DNA from: Candidatus Roizmanbacteria bacterium RIFCSPHIGHO2_02_FULL_43_11
GTDB taxonomy: Bacteria > Patescibacteriota > Microgenomatia > UBA1406 > HO2-37-13b
Length of the DNA stretch: 18,400 nt
Reading direction: 5' to 3'
NCBI GenBank assembly: GCA_001789515.1
Contig: MFZT01000041.1
Coordinates: forward strand, 711-19,110
Part shown: positions 1 through 7,104 of the stretch, in pieces
Layout of the letters: every line of letters starts with the position of its first letter
Position numbering within the stretch: position 1 is the first letter of the stretch
The notes under the pieces: generated by a model
Database searches by the model: none
What the model was told of the DNA's origin: nothing
The model's input: the letters and a program-made list of their open reading frames with translations, nothing else
Position numbers and translations under genes: made by a program

Positions 1-2187
1 CTCAATCGAGCAATTGTGAATATCGCTGTCTTTTTGCCCTACTATTTTTCAGTCATACAGCTAATGAAGACACTTTTCTCACCATGGAAAAACATCCGCA
101 TGTATCAGGATAGACCTGGTTTCTCACTTCAGGAATTAGGAGAAAAATTGGCAGACAGTTTTGCCTCAAGGTTTATTGGGTTCCTATCGAGGGTTTCTAT
201 TCTTCTTGCATTTCTCGTTTTCACGGCAGGATTCATCATCATATTACCATTTCTTTATATTTCCATTCTTCTTTTCCTCCCCCTTTCTTATCTTTTTTAT
301 ATCATTCAGCCCACACCTGGACATATTCGTCAGCTTGCGTTTCAGGATTTTTTGAAGCGCCATCTTGTTGATGAAAAGAATAGGCAAAAGGTTATTGAGT
401 GGTTTCAAATATATTATCAGAATAGCCAGCGAAAACCGTGGTGGTCCAAAGAGCAGCTTATGAATCAACCACCTCTTGGAAGGGGCTTAACAGCAGGATT
501 TACTAATACTCTTGATCGGTTCTCAACAGAGTTGACACTTCAGCAACCTCATCACAAGCATCTTATCGGGAGAAAAACAGAGATTGAGACTATTCAGCGC
601 ATTTTGTCAAAAAGTTCACAAGCAAACGTACTCCTCAACGGTGAGGTTGGGGTAGGGAAGCAGGCAATTATTGAGGCCCTTGCAAAAAGCATATATGAAG
701 GTTCATGCCCCGATCAGTTAGCGTATAAACGCATGCTCGCCGTTGATATGGAGGCTATTCTTGCTTTAGAATCCGACTTTGTTAAACGTCAGGATATACT
801 CAGTAATCTTTTTAGAGAGGCAGAGAACGCAGGAAATATCATTCTAGTCATATACAATTTTGATAAGTATATTGCTTCAGGTGAGGATCATGTCGATCTC
901 ACTCAAGTATTTGAAAGGTACGCCCTGTCAGAATCTCTTCACTTAATGGCTACGACAACTCCTTATATGTATCAGAAGTATGTATTCCCTAATACAAAAG
1001 TATCGGAGCTTTTCGACAAGGTTGATATACCTGAAATGGGCAAGGATAGCGTTCTAAGAATTTTGCTTGATATTGCACCGGATTTTGAAAAACGATACCA
1101 GCTTTTCATCCTTTACGACGCTCTTGAAGAGACGATACGCGTTGCCGATCGCTATCTCACTCATCTGCCATTCCCTGAGAAAGCTATTGAATTACTGGAT
1201 GAAGCTTGCGTGTATGTAAAGAGCCAGAAGGAGCACGGTGCTGTTGATGGGCATGTTATTCATACAGTACTGCAGCAGAAGACTCACGCTCCAATAGAAC
1301 TCACAGACAGTCTGAAGACAAAATTACTTACACTTGAAGATCGGCTGCACAAACGTGTGCTTTTTCAGGACCATGCTTTGCAAATGTTATCTGCAGCCTT
1401 ACGTAAATCATTCATTGATCTTGGAAATCGGAAAAAACCACTTGCTTCGTTTCTGTTTCTTGGTCCAACAGGCGTGGGCAAAACTGAAACTGCAAAGGCT
1501 GTAACTGAGGCATTTTTTGATCGCGAGGAAAAAATGATCCGGTTTGACATGTCAAATTACCAATCACAAGCTGATATACCAACTCTTATTGGGTCTTCAA
1601 CCACACACGAGCCAGGGCAGTTAACAGAAGCTATTCGCAATGAGCAATATGGGACACTTTTATTAGACGAGTTGGAAAAGGCCCACCACGATTTGATTAA
1701 CATATTTTTAACTGTGCTGGACGAGGGATACTTTACTGATGGATTTGGCAAATGGGTCGATTGTACAAATTTAATTATTATTGCTACTTCGAATGCTGGG
1801 GCAGATTTTATTTATTCGTCAGTCCAGCAAGGAGTATCAGTTGACACGCTCCAAAAAACCCTTATTGATCATCTTATTTCAACAGGTAAATTTGCTCCTG
1901 AGTTTCTTAACCGCTTTGATGGCGTTGTTGTGTATTCTCCGCTTTATAAGGAAGCAATTATACAGATTGCCCTAAAGGTCGTTCGTGAAATTATTGAATC
2001 TACGCAACAGAAATATGGCATGACTGTTCAAGTTTCTGATACATTTTTACACAGAATAGTTGATCAGGGCTATGACCCTCGATTTGGTGCTCGAGATCTT
2101 AGGCGACTTATTCAGGAAAGTATCGAGGATATTATTTCCAAAGAGGTTCTTGCAGGTACAGCAAAGGGAAAGACTCTTTCATTCTAG
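1..2187 (+). CDS. Membrane-anchored Clp-type AAA+ ATPase (ClpB/ClpC-like), 5' end outside window
   Basis: The reading frame is open to the first base, so the gene probably begins upstream; the first possible start inside the window is a GTG at 16, used for numbering here (723 residues to the stop). There is no Clp N-domain. Instead there is a hydrophobic stretch at about residues 59-98, enough for two membrane segments, so the ATPase is probably tethered to the membrane. Two AAA+ modules follow. D1 has a Walker A-like GEVGVGKQ (209-216), but the Walker B acidic pair is replaced (VIYNF, Y280-N281), so it probably does not hydrolyse ATP. D2 is intact: GPTGVGKT (483-490), LLLDE (D551-E552), ATSNAG sensor, and an arginine-finger-like NR (632-633), followed by a Clp small domain containing GARDLRR. 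The family unfolds proteins or remodels complexes. No ClpP partner gene is nearby. The family call is firm; substrate and partner are unknown. Confidence 0.85.
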   Translation, partial: LNRAIVNIAVFLPYYFSVIQLMKTLFSPWKNIRMYQDRPGFSLQELGEKLADSFASRFIGFLSRVSILLAFLVFTAGFIIILPFLYISILLFLPLSYLFYIIQPTPGHIRQLAFQDFLKRHLVDEKNRQKVIEWFQIYYQNSQRKPWWSKEQLMNQPPLGRGLTAGFTNTLDRFSTELTLQQPHHKHLIGRKTEIETIQRILSKSSQANVLLNGEVGVGKQAIIEALAKSIYEGSCPDQLAYKRMLAVDMEAILALESDFVKRQDILSNLFREAENAGNIILVIYNFDKYIASGEDHVDLTQVFERYALSESLHLMATTTPYMYQKYVFPNTKVSELFDKVDIPEMGKDSVLRILLDIAPDFEKRYQLFILYDALEETIRVADRYLTHLPFPEKAIELLDEACVYVKSQKEHGAVDGHVIHTVLQQKTHAPIELTDSLKTKLLTLEDRLHKRVLFQDHALQMLSAALRKSFIDLGNRKKPLASFLFLGPTGVGKTETAKAVTEAFFDREEKMIRFDMSNYQSQADIPTLIGSSTTHEPGQLTEAIRNEQYGTLLLDELEKAHHDLINIFLTVLDEGYFTDGFGKWVDCTNLIIIATSNAGADFIYSSVQQGVSVDTLQKTLIDHLISTGKFAPEFLNRFDGVVVYSPLYKEAIIQIALKVVREIIESTQQKYGMTVQVSDTFLHRIVDQGYDPRFGARDLRRLIQESIEDIISKEVLAGTAKGKTLSF

Positions 2188-2255
2188 AAATGGCTTCTAA
2201 AGTAGGGAAGGGCACGGCATAGTGGGCTAAAATCCTCTGGACAACACTGCACAAC

Positions 2256-2261
2256 TATGAT
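2256..2261 (+). promoter_or_regulatory. Possible -10 box (TATGAT) for the Ig-like protein gene
   Basis: TATGAT lies 11 bases before the ATG at 2273. No convincing -35 is visible at the usual distance. The position predicts a leader of only a few bases. Weak on its own; supported by the same layout elsewhere in the window. Confidence 0.35.
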
Positions 2262-2272
2262 ACCCTTAATTT

Positions 2273-2671
2273 ATGGACAGAAAGTTTCTTGTTCTTGTGC
2301 TTGTGTTCTTTCTTGTGCTCGGTGCTTTCTCAACTGCTGTTTTTTATGACCAAGGTAAGATTACTCGCGCTCGAGCTTCATCTCAGTGTGAACCTGTCGC
2401 TGAAAAATCATTTCTTGTATCACTCCCAAAGGAAGTCCCCTCAGGAGGATCATGCGAGGTAAATGTCTTTGCCCGTTGTGCAGACGAGTCAGCTGCTGTT
2501 GGCAAACAAGTCACGTTGGGACTTTCCAATGGAACTACAAGGCCTGAGCAAGCCCTGACTGATGAATCCGGTAAGGCAGCATTTGCCGTGACTGGCCAGT
2601 CGCTCGTTTCTATTTCCGCCCAGGTAGGTAATCTCATTCTTCCTCAAACAGTCACATGCAACTTCCATTAA
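2273..2671 (+). CDS. Exported or membrane-anchored small protein with an Ig-like (Big-1-type) domain
   Basis: The product is 132 residues. Residues 5-24 are strongly hydrophobic after a short charged start (MDRK), which fits a signal peptide or N-terminal membrane anchor. There is no lipobox at the end of the hydrophobic stretch. The remaining ~90 residues resemble one bacterial Ig-like domain of the invasin/Big-1 type: a beta-rich pattern with the typical TDESGKAAF segment near the end. Three or four cysteines (for example in SQCEP, GGSCEV, FARCAD and TVTCNF) may form disulfides outside the cell. The likely role is surface display or adhesion, but a single domain with no binding partner gives no specific function. 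It sits between the Clp-like ATPase and galU with its own weak -10 element. Confidence 0.65.
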   Translation: MDRKFLVLVLVFFLVLGAFSTAVFYDQGKITRARASSQCEPVAEKSFLVSLPKEVPSGGSCEVNVFARCADESAAVGKQVTLGLSNGTTRPEQALTDESGKAAFAVTGQSLVSISAQVGNLILPQTVTCNFH

Positions 2672-2687
2672 TCCAGCTCTATTTTTG

Positions 2688-2696
2688 TGCTATCTG
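2688..2696 (+). promoter_or_regulatory. Possible extended -10 element before galU
   Basis: TG-C-TATCTG resembles an extended -10 box and ends 5 bases before the ATG at 2702. It would give a leaderless galU mRNA and argues against the alternative GTG start at 2687. The match to consensus is poor. Confidence 0.3.
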
Positions 2697-2701
2697 CCTC
2701 T

Positions 2702-3592
2702 ATGAAAAAGATTCGTAAGGCTGTTATTCCTGCTGCAGGCTTTGGGACACGATTTTTGCCTCAAACAAAGGCAATGCCCAAGGAGATGCTGCCGATAGTT
2801 GATAAGCCTGTCATACAATATGTCGTCGAGGAGGCAGTGGAGGCTGGTATCGAGGATATTATTCTTGTAACAGGCTGGAATAAGAGGAGTATTGAAGACC
2901 ATTTTGATTATCCATTCGAGCTCATTCAGCGCTTAAAGGATTCTGGAAAGGATAAGTTACTTGCGGATGTTGAACACTCAGCAAATTTAGCAAACTTTAT
3001 ATATATTCGCCAGAAAGGCCCAGTCGGTAATGCTGTGCCTATTTGGAATGCGAAAGATATTGTAGGGGATGAGCCTTTTATGGTACTCTGGGGGGATGAC
3101 TTCATTCAGGCTGAACCTAACCGTGCACAACAACTGATCGAGGCTTATGAAAAATATGAGGCATCAGTACTTTCTGCAATTAGAACCACTAATCACGAAG
3201 ATACAAAAAGGTATGCATTTGCAGTAGGGGAAGAAGTTGAACCAGGAGTGGTTAAGACAACTCACGTTATTGAAAAACCTGGTCCTGATACTGTTCCGTC
3301 AAACATGGCTATTATTTCAGGCTATATTTTTACACCGGAAATATTTGATTGTATTGACCATATGATTAAAAATGGCCTTACCGGAGCCGGTGGAGAGTAT
3401 GTGTATGTGGATGCTCTCAATCTTTTGAGAGAACGGGGACAGAATATCTATGCAGTTGAGATAAGGAATGGGAGATATTATGATACAGGAAACAAGCTTG
3501 AATACATGAAAACAGTAACAGAATTTGCCATGAGGCACCCTAATATTGGTGAAGACTATCGAAAATTTTTAAAAGGGCTCCAACTACATTAA
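2702..3592 (+). CDS. galU: UTP--glucose-1-phosphate uridylyltransferase
   Basis: The protein makes UDP-glucose from UTP and glucose-1-phosphate, the activated sugar for surface polysaccharides and glycolipids, in the cytoplasm. It is 296 residues from the ATG at 2702, normal for GalU. The N-terminus reads as the family's nucleotide-binding signature: AVIPAAGFGTRFLP, then KAMPKEMLPIVDKP. Downstream are a GDD acidic patch (LWGDDF), the VIEKPG segment, GEYVYVDAL and GRYYDTGNK, all typical GalU blocks. An in-frame GTG at 2687 would add five residues (MLSAS), but family members normally begin MKKIRKAVIPAAG, so 2702 is preferred. The gene stands alone, followed by a 140-bp gap that holds the rpsB promoter. 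Confidence 0.95.
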   Translation: MKKIRKAVIPAAGFGTRFLPQTKAMPKEMLPIVDKPVIQYVVEEAVEAGIEDIILVTGWNKRSIEDHFDYPFELIQRLKDSGKDKLLADVEHSANLANFIYIRQKGPVGNAVPIWNAKDIVGDEPFMVLWGDDFIQAEPNRAQQLIEAYEKYEASVLSAIRTTNHEDTKRYAFAVGEEVEPGVVKTTHVIEKPGPDTVPSNMAIISGYIFTPEIFDCIDHMIKNGLTGAGGEYVYVDALNLLRERGQNIYAVEIRNGRYYDTGNKLEYMKTVTEFAMRHPNIGEDYRKFLKGLQLH

Positions 3593-3608
3593 TGGCTGTA
3601 TTCGGGCA

Positions 3609-3637
3609 TTGATTTTAGCTTATCCACTTGCTACAAT
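3609..3637 (+). promoter_or_regulatory. rpsB promoter (TTGATT-17-TACAAT)
   Basis: A -35 TTGATT (3609-3614) and -10 TACAAT (3632-3637) are separated by 17 bases. Transcription should start near 3644, leaving a leader of about 90 bases. The spacer contains TTATCCACT (3620-3628), one mismatch from a perfect DnaA box. Confidence 0.65.
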
Positions 3638-3670
3638 ACGCGTAGATTAAACAAAGCATTGTGACTCTAA

Positions 3671-3727
3671 ACATTTCCCTGCTGCCATCAAGCAGTTTTT
3701 GGAGCACATTATCAAGTAAGGGAATGT
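3671..3727 (+). promoter_or_regulatory. rpsB mRNA leader fold covering the Shine-Dalgarno sequence
   Basis: ACATTTCCCT (3671-3680) can pair with AGGGAATGT (3719-3727), a nine-base-pair stem with one bulged T. An inner hairpin forms from CTGC (3682-3685) and GCAG (3692-3695). The 3' arm contains AAGGGA (3718-3723), the only Shine-Dalgarno-like sequence before the ATG at 3733, so folding would block initiation. Autoregulation of rpsB by S2 through its leader is established in other bacteria; that this leader does the same is inference. Confidence 0.5.
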
Positions 3728-3732
3728 GATAC

Positions 3733-4449
3733 ATGCGACAGACTGATCCATCACAATTGCTTGCCCACGGGTTACATCTCGGACATCAGAAAAACAAGGT
3801 TCATCCAAAGGCAAAAGTTTTTATTCACTCATATCAGCATGGGACATCTGTGATCGACCTTATCCAGACAGCATCACAGCTTGATAAGGCAAAAGAATTT
3901 GTATCAGCACTTGGCAAGGAAGGGAAAATACTTCTTGTGATCGCGACCAAGAAGGTTGCTAAGTATCCAGTAAGCGAAGTCTGCATCGAACACTCTCTTG
4001 CACATCTTACAAACAAATGGGTTGGTGGTTTTTTGACAAATTTTCCTGAAGTTTCTAAAAATATTAAGAGAATGAATGATCTCAGGAAGGTTCAAGCAGA
4101 CGGCTCATGGGGAGATATGCCAAAGCATGAGCGGACACAACTGGAGAAAAAACTGAATAAGGTCTCAAGCATTTACGGTGGTGTTGAAAAGATTGAAGCA
4201 TTACCGGATGCGATATTCATCATTGACATTAAGAAAGAGAAGGGTTCCTTGAAGGAAGCCAATATGCTTGGTATTCCTGTTGTTGCAGTTGTAGACACCA
4301 ATGTCAGTCCTGATGATGTAACATATCCCATTCCTGCAAACGATGATGCGATCGCAAGCATTACCTTTGTCATGAAGGAGATTGCACAAGCATACACTGG
4401 TGGGAAAACCAAGCCAAAGGCGAAGAAGCCCTTGAAAGCAACTAGTTGA
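3733..4449 (+). CDS. rpsB: 30S ribosomal protein S2
   Basis: S2 joins the small ribosomal subunit late in assembly and supports S1 or mRNA binding near the platform. The product is 238 residues, the usual size. Recognisable family blocks are HLGHQKNKVHPKAKVFI near the start, DLIQTASQLDKA, VIATKKVAK, TNKWVGGFLTNFP, the KKLNKVSSIYGGVEKI segment, and the C-terminal FIIDIKKEKGSLKEANMLGIPVVAVVDTNVSP run, ending in a lysine-rich tail. The TGA stop (4447-4449) falls inside a 10-bp tandem repeat, so the last residues (TS) are encoded by the repeat. tsf follows after 17 bases, the standard rpsB-tsf pair. A promoter at 3609-3637 and a structured leader precede it. Confidence 0.97.
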   Translation: MRQTDPSQLLAHGLHLGHQKNKVHPKAKVFIHSYQHGTSVIDLIQTASQLDKAKEFVSALGKEGKILLVIATKKVAKYPVSEVCIEHSLAHLTNKWVGGFLTNFPEVSKNIKRMNDLRKVQADGSWGDMPKHERTQLEKKLNKVSSIYGGVEKIEALPDAIFIIDIKKEKGSLKEANMLGIPVVAVVDTNVSPDDVTYPIPANDDAIASITFVMKEIAQAYTGGKTKPKAKKPLKATS

Positions 4450-4465
4450 ACTAGTTATAACTAAC
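4441..4465. repeat. 10-bp tandem repeat (CTAGTTATAA family) at the rpsB-tsf junction
   Basis: About two and a half copies (ACTAGTTGAA, CTAGTTATAA, CTAAC) overlap the rpsB stop and end one base before the tsf ATG. The same unit precedes dnaX (11311-11372) and cysS (17268-17311). The unit is palindromic across the junction (CTAGTTATAACTAG) and contains TAG and TAA. Confidence 0.8.
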
Positions 4466-4466
4466 C

Positions 4467-4916
4467 ATGGCCGATTTTAAACTTGTCAAACAGCTCCGTG
4501 AAGAAACCAATGTTTCATATGCTATCTGCCAGGATGCTCTGAAACAGGCTGATGGAGATATCATCAAAGCTCGTGAATTTCTTCGTGAAAAAGGAGCTGA
4601 TGTTGCCGCAAAAAAAGCGTCTCGTGCTTTAAAGGAAGGCCGTGTGTTTTCATACGTTCATCATAATCAACAAATGGGTGCGATGGTTGTTCTTATGTGT
4701 GAAACTGACTTTGTCGCAAAGAACGAACTGTTTCAGGAATTAGGAAATAATATCGCAATGCAGATTGCCTCGACCAATCCCGAAAACATTGAAGAGCTTT
4801 TAGCATCGCCCTTTATTAAGGATCCTTCTTCAACTGTTGATCAGCTCATTAAAGATGTCATTTTAAAGATGGGTGAGAACACAGCGATAGGAGAGTTTCA
4901 AAGGTTTGAGATATAA
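4467..4916 (+). CDS. tsf: Elongation factor Ts (short form)
   Basis: EF-Ts recharges EF-Tu by exchanging GDP for GTP. The product has 149 residues, much shorter than E. coli EF-Ts (about 280) and nearer to short bacterial forms. The N-terminal UBA-like domain is clear (LVKQLREETNVSYAICQDAL, then DIIKAREFLREKG), followed by the core with the diagnostic TDFVAKNELF. The C-terminus reads GENTAIGEFQRFEI, the normal end of EF-Ts, so the protein is naturally compact and not broken. There is no Shine-Dalgarno sequence; the start follows a 10-bp repeat array whose last TATAAC ends five bases before the ATG. It is probably co-transcribed with rpsB, with extra initiation from the repeat possible. Confidence 0.95.
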   Translation: MADFKLVKQLREETNVSYAICQDALKQADGDIIKAREFLREKGADVAAKKASRALKEGRVFSYVHHNQQMGAMVVLMCETDFVAKNELFQELGNNIAMQIASTNPENIEELLASPFIKDPSSTVDQLIKDVILKMGENTAIGEFQRFEI

Positions 4917-5047
4917 CCCGGCTCTATTTTTTTCTATAGGATCATTTTCGTGAGGATGTAGAGGTGTAGCGAAATGTTTAGTCACCTAGTATTCGCTTAT
5001 CTCTGTAAGTCCACATGCCGGCAATTATGTATCACTGATTTCCATGC

Positions 5048-5053
5048 TATAAT
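5048..5053 (+). promoter_or_regulatory. -10 box TATAAT, leaderless layout
   Basis: A perfect TATAAT ends six bases before the ATG at 5060, so transcription should begin at or next to the start codon. No good -35 is seen. Confidence 0.6.
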
Positions 5054-5059
5054 ATCCTT

Positions 5060-5398
5060 ATGCCAGAACGACGAACCTTCAAGCCAGTGGATGCTAATAA
5101 AGTCTTTGATACCACTGATGTTGTCCCGTCATACGCTATTATCCGAGAGGTTGATGAGAAAGTACAATCTGGATATTTTTATATTGTAGACGGACATGTT
5201 TTCATCAGGGATCCGCTGATGAGAATGCAAGGACTTCATATGCTTGAGGATGACCCTGAAATCGATCTTTCAACTGGAGTTTTCATTATGCATAATGGCT
5301 TGTACCCAGTGCAAGTGCCTATAAACCCTGAGCCACTTGCATATCTTCGACAACTTGCTGGGTGGTCACCTCCAACAATGCCCCTCATTGCTGCATAG
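5060..5398 (+). CDS. Hypothetical protein, 112 aa, in the pyrH position
   Basis: Not recognised. The protein is 112 residues and soluble, with no membrane segment or catalytic motif that I can name. It has an alternating hydrophobic pattern in the middle (YAIIREVDEKVQSGYFYIVDGHVFI) suggesting a small beta-rich domain, and a proline-rich end (WSPPTMPLIAA). It has its own -10 box six bases upstream and no Shine-Dalgarno sequence, and lies between tsf and frr, where most bacteria carry pyrH (UMP kinase). It shows no P-loop or amino-acid-kinase motif, so it is not a shortened PyrH. Base composition matches its neighbours. It is probably a real gene because it is free-standing with a promoter. Confidence 0.6.
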   Translation: MPERRTFKPVDANKVFDTTDVVPSYAIIREVDEKVQSGYFYIVDGHVFIRDPLMRMQGLHMLEDDPEIDLSTGVFIMHNGLYPVQVPINPEPLAYLRQLAGWSPPTMPLIAA

Positions 5399-5416
5399 CA
5401 TGCTTGATCCTTTGCA

Positions 5417-5444
5417 TTGCAAATCCCTTTCCCTCCAGTATAAT
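5417..5444 (+). promoter_or_regulatory. frr promoter (TTGCAA-16-TATAAT), leaderless layout
   Basis: TTGCAA (5417-5422) and TATAAT (5439-5444) are spaced by 16 bases. The -10 ends eight bases before the frr ATG at 5453, predicting an mRNA that starts at or within a base or two of the ATG. Confidence 0.65.
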
Positions 5445-5452
5445 GTATACGT

Positions 5453-6019
5453 ATGGATCTCTCGTCAATTTATGCGCACTTGAAAGCACAATCGCAAAAA
5501 TCTCTTGATTATGTTCTCCGTGAGCTCCAGCAGATTCGCACAGGCCAGATGACCCCTGCTCTCGTTGAAAATCTAGAGGTAAGGGCCTATGGTGAAGCCT
5601 CAGTAATGCGTTTGCAGCAACTTGCAAGTATTGCTAAAGAAGGTCCCACAACGCTTGTCATTACACCATTTGATCCTTCAGTAGTGCAGGACATTGAGAA
5701 AGCAGTGATTGCATCACCATTAGGTATGAGCCCGAGAGTTGATGGTCGAGTTATTCGCATTGCTTCAGCGCCCCTTACTGAAGAGCAGCGAGAAAAGTTC
5801 GCAAAACTTGCTTCAGAGAAGGTTGAGGATGGTAAAGTTAAGATCCGATTGCAGCGAGATGATGCGCGCAAGAATGTGAAGGCTTTGCTGGATCAGAAGG
5901 CAATTACAGAGGATGACAAATTCCGTGCAGAGAAGGAGATCGATACCATTACTAAAGAGTTCACAGATCGGCTTGATGAGATTAAGGAGAAAAAGCAGGC
6001 TGATATTATGAGTATATAA
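5453..6019 (+). CDS. frr: Ribosome recycling factor
   Basis: RRF splits post-termination ribosomes together with EF-G. The product is 188 residues, close to the standard 185. The family signature is present: RTGQMTPALVENLEVRAYGE, then QLASIAKEGPTTLVITPFDPS, IEKAVIASPLGMSPRVDGRVIRI, PLTEEQREKFAKLA, the RDDARKNVK segment, and the long C-terminal helix ending in the KKQADI run. The start at 5453 fits the family start (MDLSSIYAHLK) and the -10 box eight bases upstream. rseP begins five bases after the stop, so the two are probably one transcript. Its place after rpsB-tsf follows the widely conserved order, although pyrH is missing. Confidence 0.97.
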   Translation: MDLSSIYAHLKAQSQKSLDYVLRELQQIRTGQMTPALVENLEVRAYGEASVMRLQQLASIAKEGPTTLVITPFDPSVVQDIEKAVIASPLGMSPRVDGRVIRIASAPLTEEQREKFAKLASEKVEDGKVKIRLQRDDARKNVKALLDQKAITEDDKFRAEKEIDTITKEFTDRLDEIKEKKQADIMSI

Positions 6020-6024
6020 CGCCG

Positions 6025-7104
6025 ATGCTATTTACTATACTTATCTTTTTCCTCGTGTTGAGCATTCTTGTGCTCATCCATGAGCTTGGACATTTTTTTG
6101 TTGCCAAGTTACTTGGTGTAAAAGTAGAAGAGTTTGGATTTGGACTGCCACCTCGAATTTTTGGTGTGCAGGTAGGTGAAACGCTTTATAGTCTTAATGC
6201 ACTTCCGTTCGGAGGCTTTGTAAAGGTCTTCGGAGAGGAAATGCACGAGGTTGAGGGGCATCAGCTTTCAACGGCTGAGAAGAGCAGAAGCTTTGTTCAC
6301 AAAAAACCGTGGCAGAAAATCAGCGTCCTTGTTGCTGGGGTTGCCTTAAATTTCGTGCTTGGGTGGTTTATTGTCTCATATTTGTTCACAAGAGGGGTGC
6401 CTGTTCCTTCAGATACGGTACGAGTGCTTGAGGTTTCACCGGATTCACCTGCACAAGTGGCTGGGCTTCAAAAGAACGATAGTATCGTACGGGTTATTGC
6501 AAACGGTAAGACGTCACTTATTAAGCAAACTGAAGATGTTTCCACGATTGCAGCACGAGAAGCAGGCAAGGAAATTCTATTGATTATCAATCGAAATGGT
6601 ACAACTCTTAAGAAGTCTATAACGCCTCGCAAAAATCCGCCGAAAGGTCAGGGAGCCTTGGGAGTTGCTATATCAAGCTATACGATCAAGAAATATACAC
6701 CCCTTGAGGCTCCGTTTTATGGGCTTATTGAGTCAGCAAAAATTACTGGCGTTATTGGCAAGGAGCTTGGAAGGATGGCTCTTGGATTTATCACGTTGCA
6801 AAAGCCACGCGGTGATATTGCCGGTCCAGTTGGCATCGCACAGCTTACATCAGAGGCTGCAAGGCAGGGTTTAGACCCACTTCTTCAGCTTATAGGATTA
6901 TTGTCACTTAATCTCGCAGTGTTGAACATTTTACCCTTTCCAGCGCTTGACGGCGGGCGTTTGATGTTTGTACTGTATGAAACTGTCACGAAGCGCCGTA
7001 TGAATCCCAAAATTGAGCAGCGGTTGAACTATGCAGGATTTGCTCTACTCATTTCACTTCTTATTCTTGTCACAATTAATGACATCATCAGGCTTATACG
7101 ATAA
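6025..7104 (+). CDS. rseP: RIP metalloprotease RseP (site-2 protease, M50)
   Basis: This is an intramembrane zinc metalloprotease that cleaves membrane-embedded substrates such as anti-sigma factors or leftover signal peptides. It has 359 residues, normal for the shorter RseP with a single PDZ domain. The zinc motif HELGH lies at residues 19-23 in the first membrane segment, followed by FGFGLPPRIFG and the NALPFGGFVK loop. A PDZ domain spans about residues 115-190 (VLEVSPDSPAQVAGLQKNDSI). The third zinc ligand motif is in NILPFPALDGGRL, followed by a last membrane helix. It sits five bases after frr, and its 3' end overlaps the next gene by 26 bases. uppS, cdsA and dxr, which usually separate frr from rseP, are absent. 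No sigma/anti-sigma target lies nearby. Confidence 0.95.
   Translation: MLFTILIFFLVLSILVLIHELGHFFVAKLLGVKVEEFGFGLPPRIFGVQVGETLYSLNALPFGGFVKVFGEEMHEVEGHQLSTAEKSRSFVHKKPWQKISVLVAGVALNFVLGWFIVSYLFTRGVPVPSDTVRVLEVSPDSPAQVAGLQKNDSIVRVIANGKTSLIKQTEDVSTIAAREAGKEILLIINRNGTTLKKSITPRKNPPKGQGALGVAISSYTIKKYTPLEAPFYGLIESAKITGVIGKELGRMALGFITLQKPRGDIAGPVGIAQLTSEAARQGLDPLLQLIGLLSLNLAVLNILPFPALDGGRLMFVLYETVTKRRMNPKIEQRLNYAGFALLISLLILVTINDIIRLIR

Noticed and set aside
4467..4916. Broken tsf gene
   Set aside because: The product is short but its C-terminus matches the normal EF-Ts end, so it is a compact form.
7031..7078. Extended start of the CMP kinase-like gene
   Set aside because: The extra 16 residues are a hydrophobic by-product of reading rseP in another frame.
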